DNA of 8,151 bases, taken from NCBI GenBank assembly GCA_002347475.1, contig DDXI01000026.1, positions 1 to 8,151 on the forward strand. The letters are read 5' to 3'. How positions within the stretch are numbered: position 1 is the first letter of the stretch; the number at the start of each line of letters is the position of its first letter. The notes under the pieces are model-generated. The model saw only the letters and a program-made list of their open reading frames with translations. It did not search any database and had not been told where the DNA came from. Of this stretch, positions 1 to 5,783 are shown piece after piece. Source of the DNA: Peptococcaceae bacterium UBA2264 (GTDB lineage Bacteria > Bacillota > Desulfitobacteriia > Desulfitobacteriales > Desulfitobacteriaceae). The position numbers and the translations under genes were made by a program.

Positions 1-65
1 AGCATGAATCTGCAGAAACCGCAGTCAGTGCATAGTTCAGTTTTTTTTGCTACCAAAAATTCCAA
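1..65 (-). CDS. Iron-sulfur (ferredoxin-like) protein, N-terminal fragment
   Basis: Only the first 21 codons lie in the window; the gene continues past position 1. The readable start is Met-Glu-Phe-Leu-Val-Ala-Lys-Lys-Thr-Glu-Leu, followed by Cys-Thr-Asp-Cys-Gly-Phe-Cys. This C-x2-C-x2-C spacing is typical of the first part of a 4Fe-4S ferredoxin-type cluster site. I chose the TTG at 65-63 because AAGGGGTGG lies 5 bases upstream; a GTG at 74-72 is in frame but overlaps that ribosome site, and a stop codon (80-78) closes the frame just above. An extended -10 promoter at 118-126 precedes it, so it probably begins its own transcription unit after the terminator of the TDP enzyme gene. An electron-transfer role is likely, but the family cannot be named from 21 residues. 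Confidence 0.5.
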   Translation of the reverse strand, partial: MEFLVAKKTELCTDCGFCRFM

Positions 66-117
66 TTCAGCCACCCCTTATAACTTTACATATTTAATCT
101 CCGTTAAATCAGTATCA

Positions 118-126
118 ATTATACCA
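118..126 (-). promoter_or_regulatory. Extended -10 promoter for the Fe-S gene
   Basis: The minus strand reads TGGTATAAT, a perfect extended -10 (TGnTATAAT). No good -35 hexamer is seen 17 bases upstream, which is acceptable for extended -10 promoters. It lies directly after the terminator of the TDP enzyme gene and about 55 bases before the TTG start at 65, so transcription would begin near position 111. Confidence 0.5.
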
Positions 127-140
127 CATTGCTTAAATTC

Positions 141-178
141 CTGAATAAAAGCAAAGTCCTGCATGTGCAGGACTTTGC
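141..178 (-). terminator. Intrinsic terminator of the TDP enzyme gene
   Basis: Perfect 13-bp inverted repeat: GCAAAGTCCTGCA at 151-163 pairs with 166-178 across a 2-base centre. On the minus strand the stem is followed by TTTTATT (144-150). It starts 30 bases after the stop codon of the TDP enzyme gene, so that gene is probably monocistronic. Confidence 0.9.
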
Positions 179-207
179 CATCATTATTGGTATTTCCAGT
201 TTACTGA

Positions 208-2280
208 TTATTCGATTTCAGGTGTTACATCAATTGCGGGTCCTTCATAATCTTCACCGGTGATTACCATTTCTTCTTCAGTAAACGGTTCAAGGGCATC
301 AGGCACTGTCATCGGCGGATATTTAGCCAAGCCTTTGAATACTCTGTCCTTACCCCAGATAGCCCGACGAACACGTTTGCCTCTTTGCGGCAGATCTACC
401 CACGGAATATGCTGATACATCAGAGCATATACTGGGTTGGTAACAGCAGCGTTGACCAGATGCTTGTCCATAATGCAGTCGAGAACTGCCGGTTTGCCAG
501 CTTCAGCTGATTTGAAGCAGCGATCCAGAGCAGCCAGATAATCTTCATGTTTGGTAACTGTCTCAGCATAGCAGCCTAATTCTTTAGCAATATTTGCATA
601 GCTGATGAAAAGTCTTTCTTCACCCATTTGTTCAATACCGTGCCATTTATAACCGGTAGCTTCCTGTTCGCCAAGGCCTTCCCAGTTCTTGCCATACCAG
701 TTGTATTTGGAGCCAGGCATCCAGCCATCATTATTGGAAACCTGATAAACGATCGGCAGTTGATAACGGGCAGCTACTTCAATATCCATCATAGCGTTGC
801 CCATGCCGCCATCACCCATAAAGGCAATCAATGGAGTTTTATCACCAATTTCCAATTGAGCAATAGCTGCACCAATTGACTGACCAACACCATGACCAAC
901 ACCGGCATAAGTGGAGGCTGTCATAATTTGAGCAGATTGTGTGCAGACAAGGTAAGGCATAATAACGCCAGACATTGTGTAGCCGTCGATGAAGTAACGA
1001 CACTTGCTGTCATATTTTTCAGCAATATAATCTGCGGTCATCTGACAAAGCGGCAGATGATGCATAAAATTATTTTCTTTATAGCGAGGATGATTCATAT
1101 AATTTTCAGCATCAGCGCGTCTCTTGGCAATAGCTGTCGCATCGGCATCCTGACATTTCTTGATCCAGGCATCCCGTCCGGCCGGAGGAGTCAGGTTGTT
1201 AGCCTTGGCATAATCGATCATTTGTTGAGCTACGAGTTTGGGATTGCCAACAATGGCACCAACTGTATTGACATAAGTGTAAATCATGCTGGATGCTTCA
1301 GCAATCTGGACAGCTTTGCTCCATTTGCCGCCAAAGCCGTCAAAGAAACCAATTTCCACGCCCACGGGAACTACCAGATCGATTTCTTTCTTGAATGCCA
1401 TGCCACGCATACATAAGTCTTCACGTTCGTCAATAGTACCACGGCCCAGACGCCTGGTAGTAAAAGGTACTTTAGCCATTTTAAAGAATTCCAGCAGTTC
1501 CGGTCCACTATCAGCCCAGTGTGCTCCATCGCCGAGCATACCGAAAGGTTTCTCAGCTGCGTAGATAGCCTTTACAACCTGAGCGATATCATCAGGTGCG
1601 CCTGCTGAGACGAGCGGTATTACTTCTTGTCCCTGACGCCAGTCCGGAATCCAGGTTGCATGGTCTCCCCAAGCACCATACCAAACTCTGTCATTGGCAT
1701 CTTTCGGGGTAAACATACAGCTGATACCAATTTCCATTACGACCGGGCCATAAGGAAATTCCATAGCCAGTTTCAGACCACGGGTAAAGAACTGTTTGAT
1801 TGTATTGGGATAAACAATTCTTTGAGCCCATTTACTGATAGTTGAACATACTTCTGATGCATAGGCTTCCTGAATGGTATTGTATAATTTATCATGCTCA
1901 ATTTCATGGCCGCCGCAAATGAAGAAGACCGGGGACCGGCTGAGCCAAGCCTGGTTGATCGGGCTGACAGCATTTCCTACACCAGGTCCAACTGTGCCGT
2001 AGCATACGCCAGGTTTGCGGGCAACTTGCGAATATGCTTCAGCAGCATAAACACCATTTTGTTCATGAGCAAAAGTAATCATCTTGATACCAATTCTGCT
2101 TATTCCATCAATGAGCTGCCAAATGTGACCACCAGGCACCCCAAATGCTACTGTAACACCGTATTCTTTTAAGGATTCACCTACATACATTCCGGAATAT
2201 GGGTATAATTCACGATCGCCTAAAGGCATTTTTAATTTTTTCTGCGCCTCTTTATCCCATTCTATACCGATTTTTGCCAT
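208..2280 (-). CDS. Thiamine-diphosphate enzyme, candidate 2-hydroxyacyl-CoA lyase/synthase
   Basis: A 690-residue protein of the acetolactate synthase/oxalyl-CoA decarboxylase/2-hydroxyacyl-CoA lyase superfamily. Seen: an N-terminal PYR domain (about 26-190) with the cofactor-activating Glu73 in HEQNGVYAAEAY and a GTVGPGVGNAV segment (95-105); a central domain (about 225-360); and a PP domain (about 410-605) with the Mg/TDP motif GDGG at 489-492 and Asn516-Asn517, the expected spacing. A basic tail of about 80 residues (610-690) extends past the usual family end. ATG at 2280 has AGGAG 12 bases upstream. The gene has its own sigma-54 promoter and its own terminator. Inferred from the nearby hydroxyacyl-CoA mutase: it joins or splits a ketone such as acetone and formyl-CoA, with 2-hydroxyisobutyryl-CoA as the branched product or substrate. 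Acetolactate synthase is a less likely alternative: no regulatory subunit or branched-chain amino acid gene is nearby. Fold certain, substrate inferred. Confidence 0.85.
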   Translation of the reverse strand: MAKIGIEWDKEAQKKLKMPLGDRELYPYSGMYVGESLKEYGVTVAFGVPGGHIWQLIDGISRIGIKMITFAHEQNGVYAAEAYSQVARKPGVCYGTVGPGVGNAVSPINQAWLSRSPVFFICGGHEIEHDKLYNTIQEAYASEVCSTISKWAQRIVYPNTIKQFFTRGLKLAMEFPYGPVVMEIGISCMFTPKDANDRVWYGAWGDHATWIPDWRQGQEVIPLVSAGAPDDIAQVVKAIYAAEKPFGMLGDGAHWADSGPELLEFFKMAKVPFTTRRLGRGTIDEREDLCMRGMAFKKEIDLVVPVGVEIGFFDGFGGKWSKAVQIAEASSMIYTYVNTVGAIVGNPKLVAQQMIDYAKANNLTPPAGRDAWIKKCQDADATAIAKRRADAENYMNHPRYKENNFMHHLPLCQMTADYIAEKYDSKCRYFIDGYTMSGVIMPYLVCTQSAQIMTASTYAGVGHGVGQSIGAAIAQLEIGDKTPLIAFMGDGGMGNAMMDIEVAARYQLPIVYQVSNNDGWMPGSKYNWYGKNWEGLGEQEATGYKWHGIEQMGEERLFISYANIAKELGCYAETVTKHEDYLAALDRCFKSAEAGKPAVLDCIMDKHLVNAAVTNPVYALMYQHIPWVDLPQRGKRVRRAIWGKDRVFKGLAKYPPMTVPDALEPFTEEEMVITGEDYEGPAIDVTPEIE

Positions 2281-2359
2281 ATAACTTCATCTCTCCTGTC
2301 TATTTTCGTTCTTTCTTTCCCAGTTAATAGTTTTTGTTTAAAACTAACGATTTAAGGGA

Positions 2360-2400
2360 TTAGTATAAAAGCAACGAGTTCAGCTCCACCTCCTTCTCCT
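2360..2400 (-). promoter_or_regulatory. Orphan Shine-Dalgarno sequence and possible leader peptide
   Basis: The minus strand has AGGAGAAGGAGGTGG at 2400-2386, an exceptionally strong double ribosome site more than 100 bases upstream of the TDP enzyme start. It could serve a nine-codon ORF, GTG at 2389 to TAA at 2360 (Val/Met-Glu-Leu-Asn-Ser-Leu-Leu-Leu-Tyr), with AGGAG 6 bases before the GTG. It could instead be a ribosome-parking element that protects mRNA, like the STAB-SD sequence of Bacillus cry3 leaders. The sequence match is clear; the role is inference. Confidence 0.45.
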
Positions 2401-2406
2401 TAAGTT

Positions 2407-2433
2407 TTAATATTCTGCTAATCTGAATATTAA
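2407..2433 (-). repeat. Leader stem-loop (9-bp inverted repeat)
   Basis: TTAATATTC (2407-2415) is the exact reverse complement of GAATATTAA (2425-2433), with a 9-base spacer. If transcription starts near 2445, as the -24/-12 element predicts, this hairpin sits about 12 bases from the mRNA 5' end and directly before the orphan Shine-Dalgarno sequence. It is AT-rich and so only moderately stable. Confidence 0.5.
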
Positions 2434-2456
2434 GAACATTCCAGCTAATTATATAT

Positions 2457-2471
2457 GCAATAGCTATGCCA
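2457..2471 (-). promoter_or_regulatory. Sigma-54 (-24/-12) promoter of the TDP enzyme gene
   Basis: The minus strand reads TGGCATAGCTATTGC, which fits the sigma-54 consensus TGGCAC-N5-TTGC with the invariant GG (2470-2469) and GC (2458-2457) at exact spacing. Transcription would start near 2445, giving a leader of about 165 bases. A sigma-54 promoter needs an enhancer-binding activator, and the adjacent gene encodes one. Confidence 0.8.
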
Positions 2472-2640
2472 TAAAAATCACAAACGGGCCAGGATGAAGG
2501 GATGTTTTCCCTGTTATGGGACAAGCAGGACTCTCAGTAATAAGAATCGACCTGTCTCGCCAGATCGTCCGCTCTGAATATAGCAAATTTTCTGTCTTTT
2601 TTGAATATTGTGTCGAAACTTATTTATTTTGAACAAAGAT

Positions 2641-2655
2641 AATATTCTGAATATT
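2641..2655. repeat. Palindrome AATATTC-T-GAATATT, candidate enhancer site
   Basis: Perfect 7-bp inverted repeat with a one-base centre, about 200 bases upstream of the predicted sigma-54 transcription start. Further GAATAT words occur at 2576-2581 and 2603-2609, and the same word forms the leader hairpin arms at 2407-2433. The position suits an upstream activator site, but the region is AT-rich and the word may recur by chance. Confidence 0.3.
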
Positions 2656-2771
2656 TTTTATGAATGTAATTATACTAATAGAATTCTTTACCTGCATTTT
2701 CCTAATCAGTCCCATCACTGCTACTATATTGTTTCATTACTGTCGCACTGTTGCATTTATGATACATCAAA

Positions 2772-2823
2772 TAAAAAAAAGACATCCTCCTGAACCTTGA
2801 TTGGTTTCTTCATTGAGGATATC
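2772..2823 (-). terminator. Intrinsic terminator of the activator gene
   Basis: On the minus strand GATATCCTC (2823-2815) pairs with GAGGATGTC (2789-2781) through nine pairs including one G-U. The loop holds a second small stem, AACC/GGTT. The stem is followed at once by eight T residues (2780-2773). It starts 35 bases after the activator stop codon and separates that gene from the TDP enzyme gene. Confidence 0.85.
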
Positions 2824-2858
2824 CCTTTTTAAGAAGCATATTTTTTGAATATGATATT

Positions 2859-4994
2859 TTAGATACAGCCATATCTCTTCAGCTTACGGTACAATGTGCT
2901 GCGAGCCATATTCAATTGAGCAGCAGCTTTGGTCATATTATCATTACACTGCTTGACTGCATTCAATAATATATCCCGTTCATATCTATCTACAATCGAT
3001 AAATCAGTGATGATCTCGCTCTGCTCTGTTCTGACTAACTCTGGTTCTGTCTTATTACTGACTGCTTCCACTATTTCCTGGGGAAGAGACTCAGCCGTAA
3101 TATTGTCGTCATTGATCATCTGCACGGTCCGTTCGATCACATTACGCAATTCGCGCACATTGCCTGGCCAATCATAGGCTTCCAGGATCTGCATAGCTCC
3201 ATTGTCTATACGCAGCCCCATTCTGCCCAATTCCTTGCGTGCTTTGTCCAGGAAGTTATGAACCAGGAGGCTGATATCTTCCCGACGTTTCCGCAATGGC
3301 GGCAAATCAATATTGATTACATTCAAACGATAAAACAGATCTTCCCGGAAATTGCCTTTTTTAACCTCTTCAGCAAGATGCTTGTTACTGGCTGCTATGA
3401 TCCGGACATCAATCGGTATAGTCTTGCGGCCGCCGATCCGTACTACTTCCTTCTCCTGTAAGACCCGCAACAGGTTTACCTGCTGATCCAGCGGCATTTC
3501 GCCGATTTCATCGAAGAAAATCGTTCCGCCTTTGGCCAACTCAAATTTTCCGGGATTACCGCCTTTGTTGGCTCCCGTAAAAGCACCATCAGCATAGCCA
3601 AAAAGTTCACTGCCCACCAGTTCTTTGGGTAAAGCACCGCAGTTGATGGCAATAAAAGGACCGGATGTCCTTTTGCTGGCCAAATGAATGGCCTGAGCCA
3701 CCAATTCCTTGCCAGTCCCGCTTTCACCTTGAATAAGCACTTTAACATCATTTAAGGCTGCGCGTTTGGCCATATCAATACTTTTAAGGAATATTTCACT
3801 TTTTCCCAGAATAGAGGGGAAATTATAGCGGGCTGCATTGCTTTTTGACTCGACTTCGGCTGCTCTGAATATTACTTTCGCTGTTCTGCGACCTTTGTTA
3901 TTGATAACATCAACATCATCCGGAATATTATTATTTATGGAGGCACTCTCAGTTCCCGAATGAGAACCTTCGCCTTTTCTGAATAAAGGAACTGCCGGCA
4001 AGGTGATCATCGCGCCCAATAATTTATTATTTTCCGACAGCGGTCTGCTGATAAGGCGAATATTCTGTCCCGATTGGTTATCCAGAATAAATGATTCGCG
4101 TTCGCATTTAGGTTCCCCAAGCTGAATTATTTCAGAAAAAGCATTACTCAACTCAGGAAAATTCGTCACAGTCTGACCAATAATCCTGACCGGATCGAGG
4201 CCCAGCCTGCGGCCCGCCTGCTCATTAAGGCGAATTACCCGTCCCCGCATATCGATGACTATAAGGCCATCCCGCGTAGACTCACCACAGACATCTATAT
4301 ATCTATTAGTAAGCATTTGCTGACAAATAAGTTCTTTTTCTAATAAAGATCTTTCGATAGCTTTGGCTTGTGCTACAACCAAGGCCAGTGTGTGGCGCTG
4401 ATAACTGTTCCAGGGACCGGTCAAATCCAGGACTCCTATGATCTTCTTACTGATAGGATCCAGGATAGGTGTTGCTGTGCATGTCCAACAGTGCCAGCCT
4501 TCACAATAATGTTCAGCAGAAAATATCTGAACAGGACCTTCATGTTTAATTGCTGTTCCGATGGCGTTGGTGCCGGCGCCTTCTTCGCTCCAATCGGCGC
4601 CCACAATTAAATTATTTAAGGAAGCTCGTTCCTGAACATCCTCGTCTCCCACTACTTCGACAATCTGACCTTTGGAATTGCATAAAAAAGCCACATGTCT
4701 GGTTCCACCTATTGTCTGAGCTAAATCATTAATAATAGGCTGAGCTATATCTCTCAATTCAGAATCAATTCTTTTTTTAAATAAATCTTCTTCAGACAAC
4801 ACCTTATGTGCTTTATGCAGCCTTGAGCTCACACCAAATTGGCTGCATCTTTTCCATGACTCGCTAACAACTGATCGAATCTTTTCTTCCGGTAACCTGC
4901 CGGTCACTACAAAAGACTCCCAGATGTGCACTAATTCCATGTTTAATTTGATTGGATCCTCTGACGTTAAAACAGCAAGTCCAGGATTATACAA
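2859..4994 (-). CDS. Sigma-54-dependent activator, AcoR-type (GAF-PAS-AAA+-Fis)
   Basis: A 711-residue enhancer-binding protein. In order: an AcoR-like N-terminus (about 20-60, SWKRC at 46-50); a GAF sensor (about 75-215) with GTNAIGTAI (141-149) and a Cys cluster C164-x4-C169-x2-C172; a PAS domain (about 232-335); a linker; the AAA+ motor (about 393-622) with Walker A GESGTGKE (423-430), the sigma-54-contacting GAFTGA loop (470-475), Walker B FFDEIGE (493-499) and the arginine-finger region FREDLFYRL (549-557); and a C-terminal Fis-type helix-turn-helix (about 685-708). All motor motifs are intact, so it should be active. Start is TTG at 4994 with GGTGGAG close upstream; ATG at codon 19 is possible but lacks a ribosome site. 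It lies between the mutase genes and the TDP enzyme gene, whose sigma-54 promoter is its likely target. The inducer is unknown; a ketone or alcohol is plausible. Confidence 0.95.
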   Translation of the reverse strand: MYNPGLAVLTSEDPIKLNMELVHIWESFVVTGRLPEEKIRSVVSESWKRCSQFGVSSRLHKAHKVLSEEDLFKKRIDSELRDIAQPIINDLAQTIGGTRHVAFLCNSKGQIVEVVGDEDVQERASLNNLIVGADWSEEGAGTNAIGTAIKHEGPVQIFSAEHYCEGWHCWTCTATPILDPISKKIIGVLDLTGPWNSYQRHTLALVVAQAKAIERSLLEKELICQQMLTNRYIDVCGESTRDGLIVIDMRGRVIRLNEQAGRRLGLDPVRIIGQTVTNFPELSNAFSEIIQLGEPKCERESFILDNQSGQNIRLISRPLSENNKLLGAMITLPAVPLFRKGEGSHSGTESASINNNIPDDVDVINNKGRRTAKVIFRAAEVESKSNAARYNFPSILGKSEIFLKSIDMAKRAALNDVKVLIQGESGTGKELVAQAIHLASKRTSGPFIAINCGALPKELVGSELFGYADGAFTGANKGGNPGKFELAKGGTIFFDEIGEMPLDQQVNLLRVLQEKEVVRIGGRKTIPIDVRIIAASNKHLAEEVKKGNFREDLFYRLNVINIDLPPLRKRREDISLLVHNFLDKARKELGRMGLRIDNGAMQILEAYDWPGNVRELRNVIERTVQMINDDNITAESLPQEIVEAVSNKTEPELVRTEQSEIITDLSIVDRYERDILLNAVKQCNDNMTKAAAQLNMARSTLYRKLKRYGCI

Positions 4995-5161
4995 GATACT
5001 CCACCCCCCCTACAAGTGTATGTAACCTCAGACATGTAAAGCAATTGTAGGAACATTACTCATATTACGAGCCGTTAACTGTATCAGGATAATCTTTTCC
5101 ATCTCACATATTAACTGAAAATATTTTGGGATGTTTAAATCATTATAAAATAAAGATGATG

Positions 5162-5167
5162 ATTATA
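5162..5167 (-). promoter_or_regulatory. Possible -10 box of the activator gene
   Basis: The minus strand has a perfect TATAAT about 165 bases before the TTG start. The hexamer 17 bases upstream (AATATT) is a poor -35, so this is a weak candidate in AT-rich DNA. A housekeeping promoter for the activator would fit the usual pattern of such regulators. Confidence 0.3.
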
Positions 5168-5213
5168 CAATAAGCATAATTGAAAATATTTGACATATAC
5201 TATCTATCCAAAC

Positions 5214-5289
5214 TGTCAATCTGCCATATCGCTTCCAGTAACTGCCGGTCAATTACAGCGATATAATAGCGATATGGCGCCAATTGACA
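5214..5289. repeat. Long interrupted inverted repeat with three AGCGATAT copies
   Basis: TGTCAAT (5214-5220) pairs with ATTGACA (5283-5289), and CCATATCGCT (5224-5233) pairs with AGCGATATGG (5268-5277): 17 base pairs with one small internal loop and a 34-base apical loop. A second direct AGCGATAT lies inside the loop (5257-5264), so the left arm could pair with either copy. It starts 4 bases past the mutase small-subunit stop codon. On the minus strand no U-run follows, so it is not a standard terminator. It may be an operator cluster upstream of the activator gene or an mRNA-stabilising structure. Confidence 0.6.
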
Positions 5290-5293
5290 ATTT

Positions 5294-5722
5294 TTATCCC
5301 GGTAATCTATATTCCGTAACCACTCCACAATCAACATTCTCTTCTATAAAATCGACGATAGTCTGCAGTGGTGTATCCGGACCAAAAATCGCCGGTATAC
5401 CCCAACTCAAAATTTCATCAATTTCATCTTTCTGTACGATGACGCCTCCTGGAATCATCAGGATATCCTCCAAATCATTTTCCTTGAGCAGTTTCAATAT
5501 TTTAGGAATAATAGTCATATGAGCTCCGGATAAGATGCTTATCCCAAGCACATCCACATCTTCCTGCATAGCAATATCGACTATATCTTCAGGAGTCAGG
5601 AACAATCCGCTGTAGATGACCTCCATACCTGCGTCAGTCAAGGCCCGCGCTACTACTTTAGCCCCTCTGTCATGTCCGTCCAAACCTGATTTTGCTATTA
5701 AAACTCTGATTGGTCTCCTCAT
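5294..5722 (-). CDS. hcmB: B12-binding small subunit of 2-hydroxyacyl-CoA mutase
   Basis: A 142-residue stand-alone cobalamin-binding domain of the methylmalonyl-CoA mutase C-terminal type. It has the full base-off/His-on signature: Asp15-x-His17-x2-Gly20 (LDGHDRG), where His17 should be the lower cobalt ligand, then Ser62-Ile-Leu64 and Gly92-Gly93. The length fits HcmB- and IcmB-type separate small subunits. ATG at 5722 has AAAGGAAG 9 bases upstream (5739-5732). It follows the large-subunit gene by 49 bases on the same strand, so the two are very probably cotranscribed and form the mutase heteromer that carries adenosylcobalamin. The symbol depends on the specificity call for the large subunit; the B12-binding role itself is secure. 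Confidence 0.9.
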   Translation of the reverse strand: MRRPIRVLIAKSGLDGHDRGAKVVARALTDAGMEVIYSGLFLTPEDIVDIAMQEDVDVLGISILSGAHMTIIPKILKLLKENDLEDILMIPGGVIVQKDEIDEILSWGIPAIFGPDTPLQTIVDFIEENVDCGVVTEYRLPG

Positions 5723-5755
5723 AATTATACGCTTCCTTTATATATTTACAACAAA

Positions 5756-5783
5756 GTTTAAAATACAGGGTTTAAAATACAGG
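5756..5783. repeat. Perfect 14-bp tandem duplication at the mutase stop codon
   Basis: GTTTAAAATACAGG occurs at 5756-5769 and again, directly abutting, at 5770-5783. The second copy contains the last codons (Pro-Val-Phe) and the stop of the mutase large subunit; the first is non-coding and repeats them in another frame. It looks like a recent slippage duplication with no effect on the protein. Confidence 0.85.

Larger units (their letters stand above)
2281..2858. other. Regulatory gap between activator gene and TDP enzyme gene
   Basis: This 578-bp stretch holds no credible gene. In transcription order it contains the terminator of the activator gene (2823-2772), an AT-rich stretch with repeated GAATAT words (2655-2576) that could include enhancer sites, the sigma-54 promoter (2471-2457), a leader stem-loop (2433-2407), an orphan Shine-Dalgarno sequence with a possible nine-codon leader ORF (2400-2360), and the ribosome site of the TDP enzyme gene (AGGAG at 2297-2293). 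Confidence 0.7.
4995..5293. other. Gap between mutase small subunit and activator gene
   Basis: A 299-bp stretch without a credible gene. It holds the inverted repeat at 5214-5289, a possible -10 box for the activator gene (5162-5167), two GAAAATATTT words (5117-5126 and 5182-5191), and a run of seven G residues on the minus strand (5010-5004) just upstream of the activator ribosome site. No U-tract terminator follows the small-subunit gene, so some read-through into the activator gene is possible. Confidence 0.6.

Noticed and set aside
208..2280. Acetolactate synthase large subunit for branched-chain amino acids
   Set aside because: No small regulatory subunit or ilv/leu gene follows, the protein is about 100 residues too long, it has a sigma-54 promoter, and a terminator follows at once. 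Phylogeny would be decisive.
2608..2793. Plus-strand frame of 61 codons in the regulatory gap
   Set aside because: It has no ribosome site, its composition is that of AT-rich non-coding DNA, and it crosses the activator terminator.
3476..3751. Other frames of 60-206 codons on both strands inside the long genes
   Set aside because: They overlap strongly conserved coding sequence (for example the AAA+ domain here) in other frames, and none has a recognisable domain; they are shadows.
5214..5289. Intrinsic terminator of the mutase operon
   Set aside because: The stem is long but on the minus strand it is followed by GTTTGGATAG, not a U-run, and the apical loop is 34 bases; kept as an inverted repeat only.
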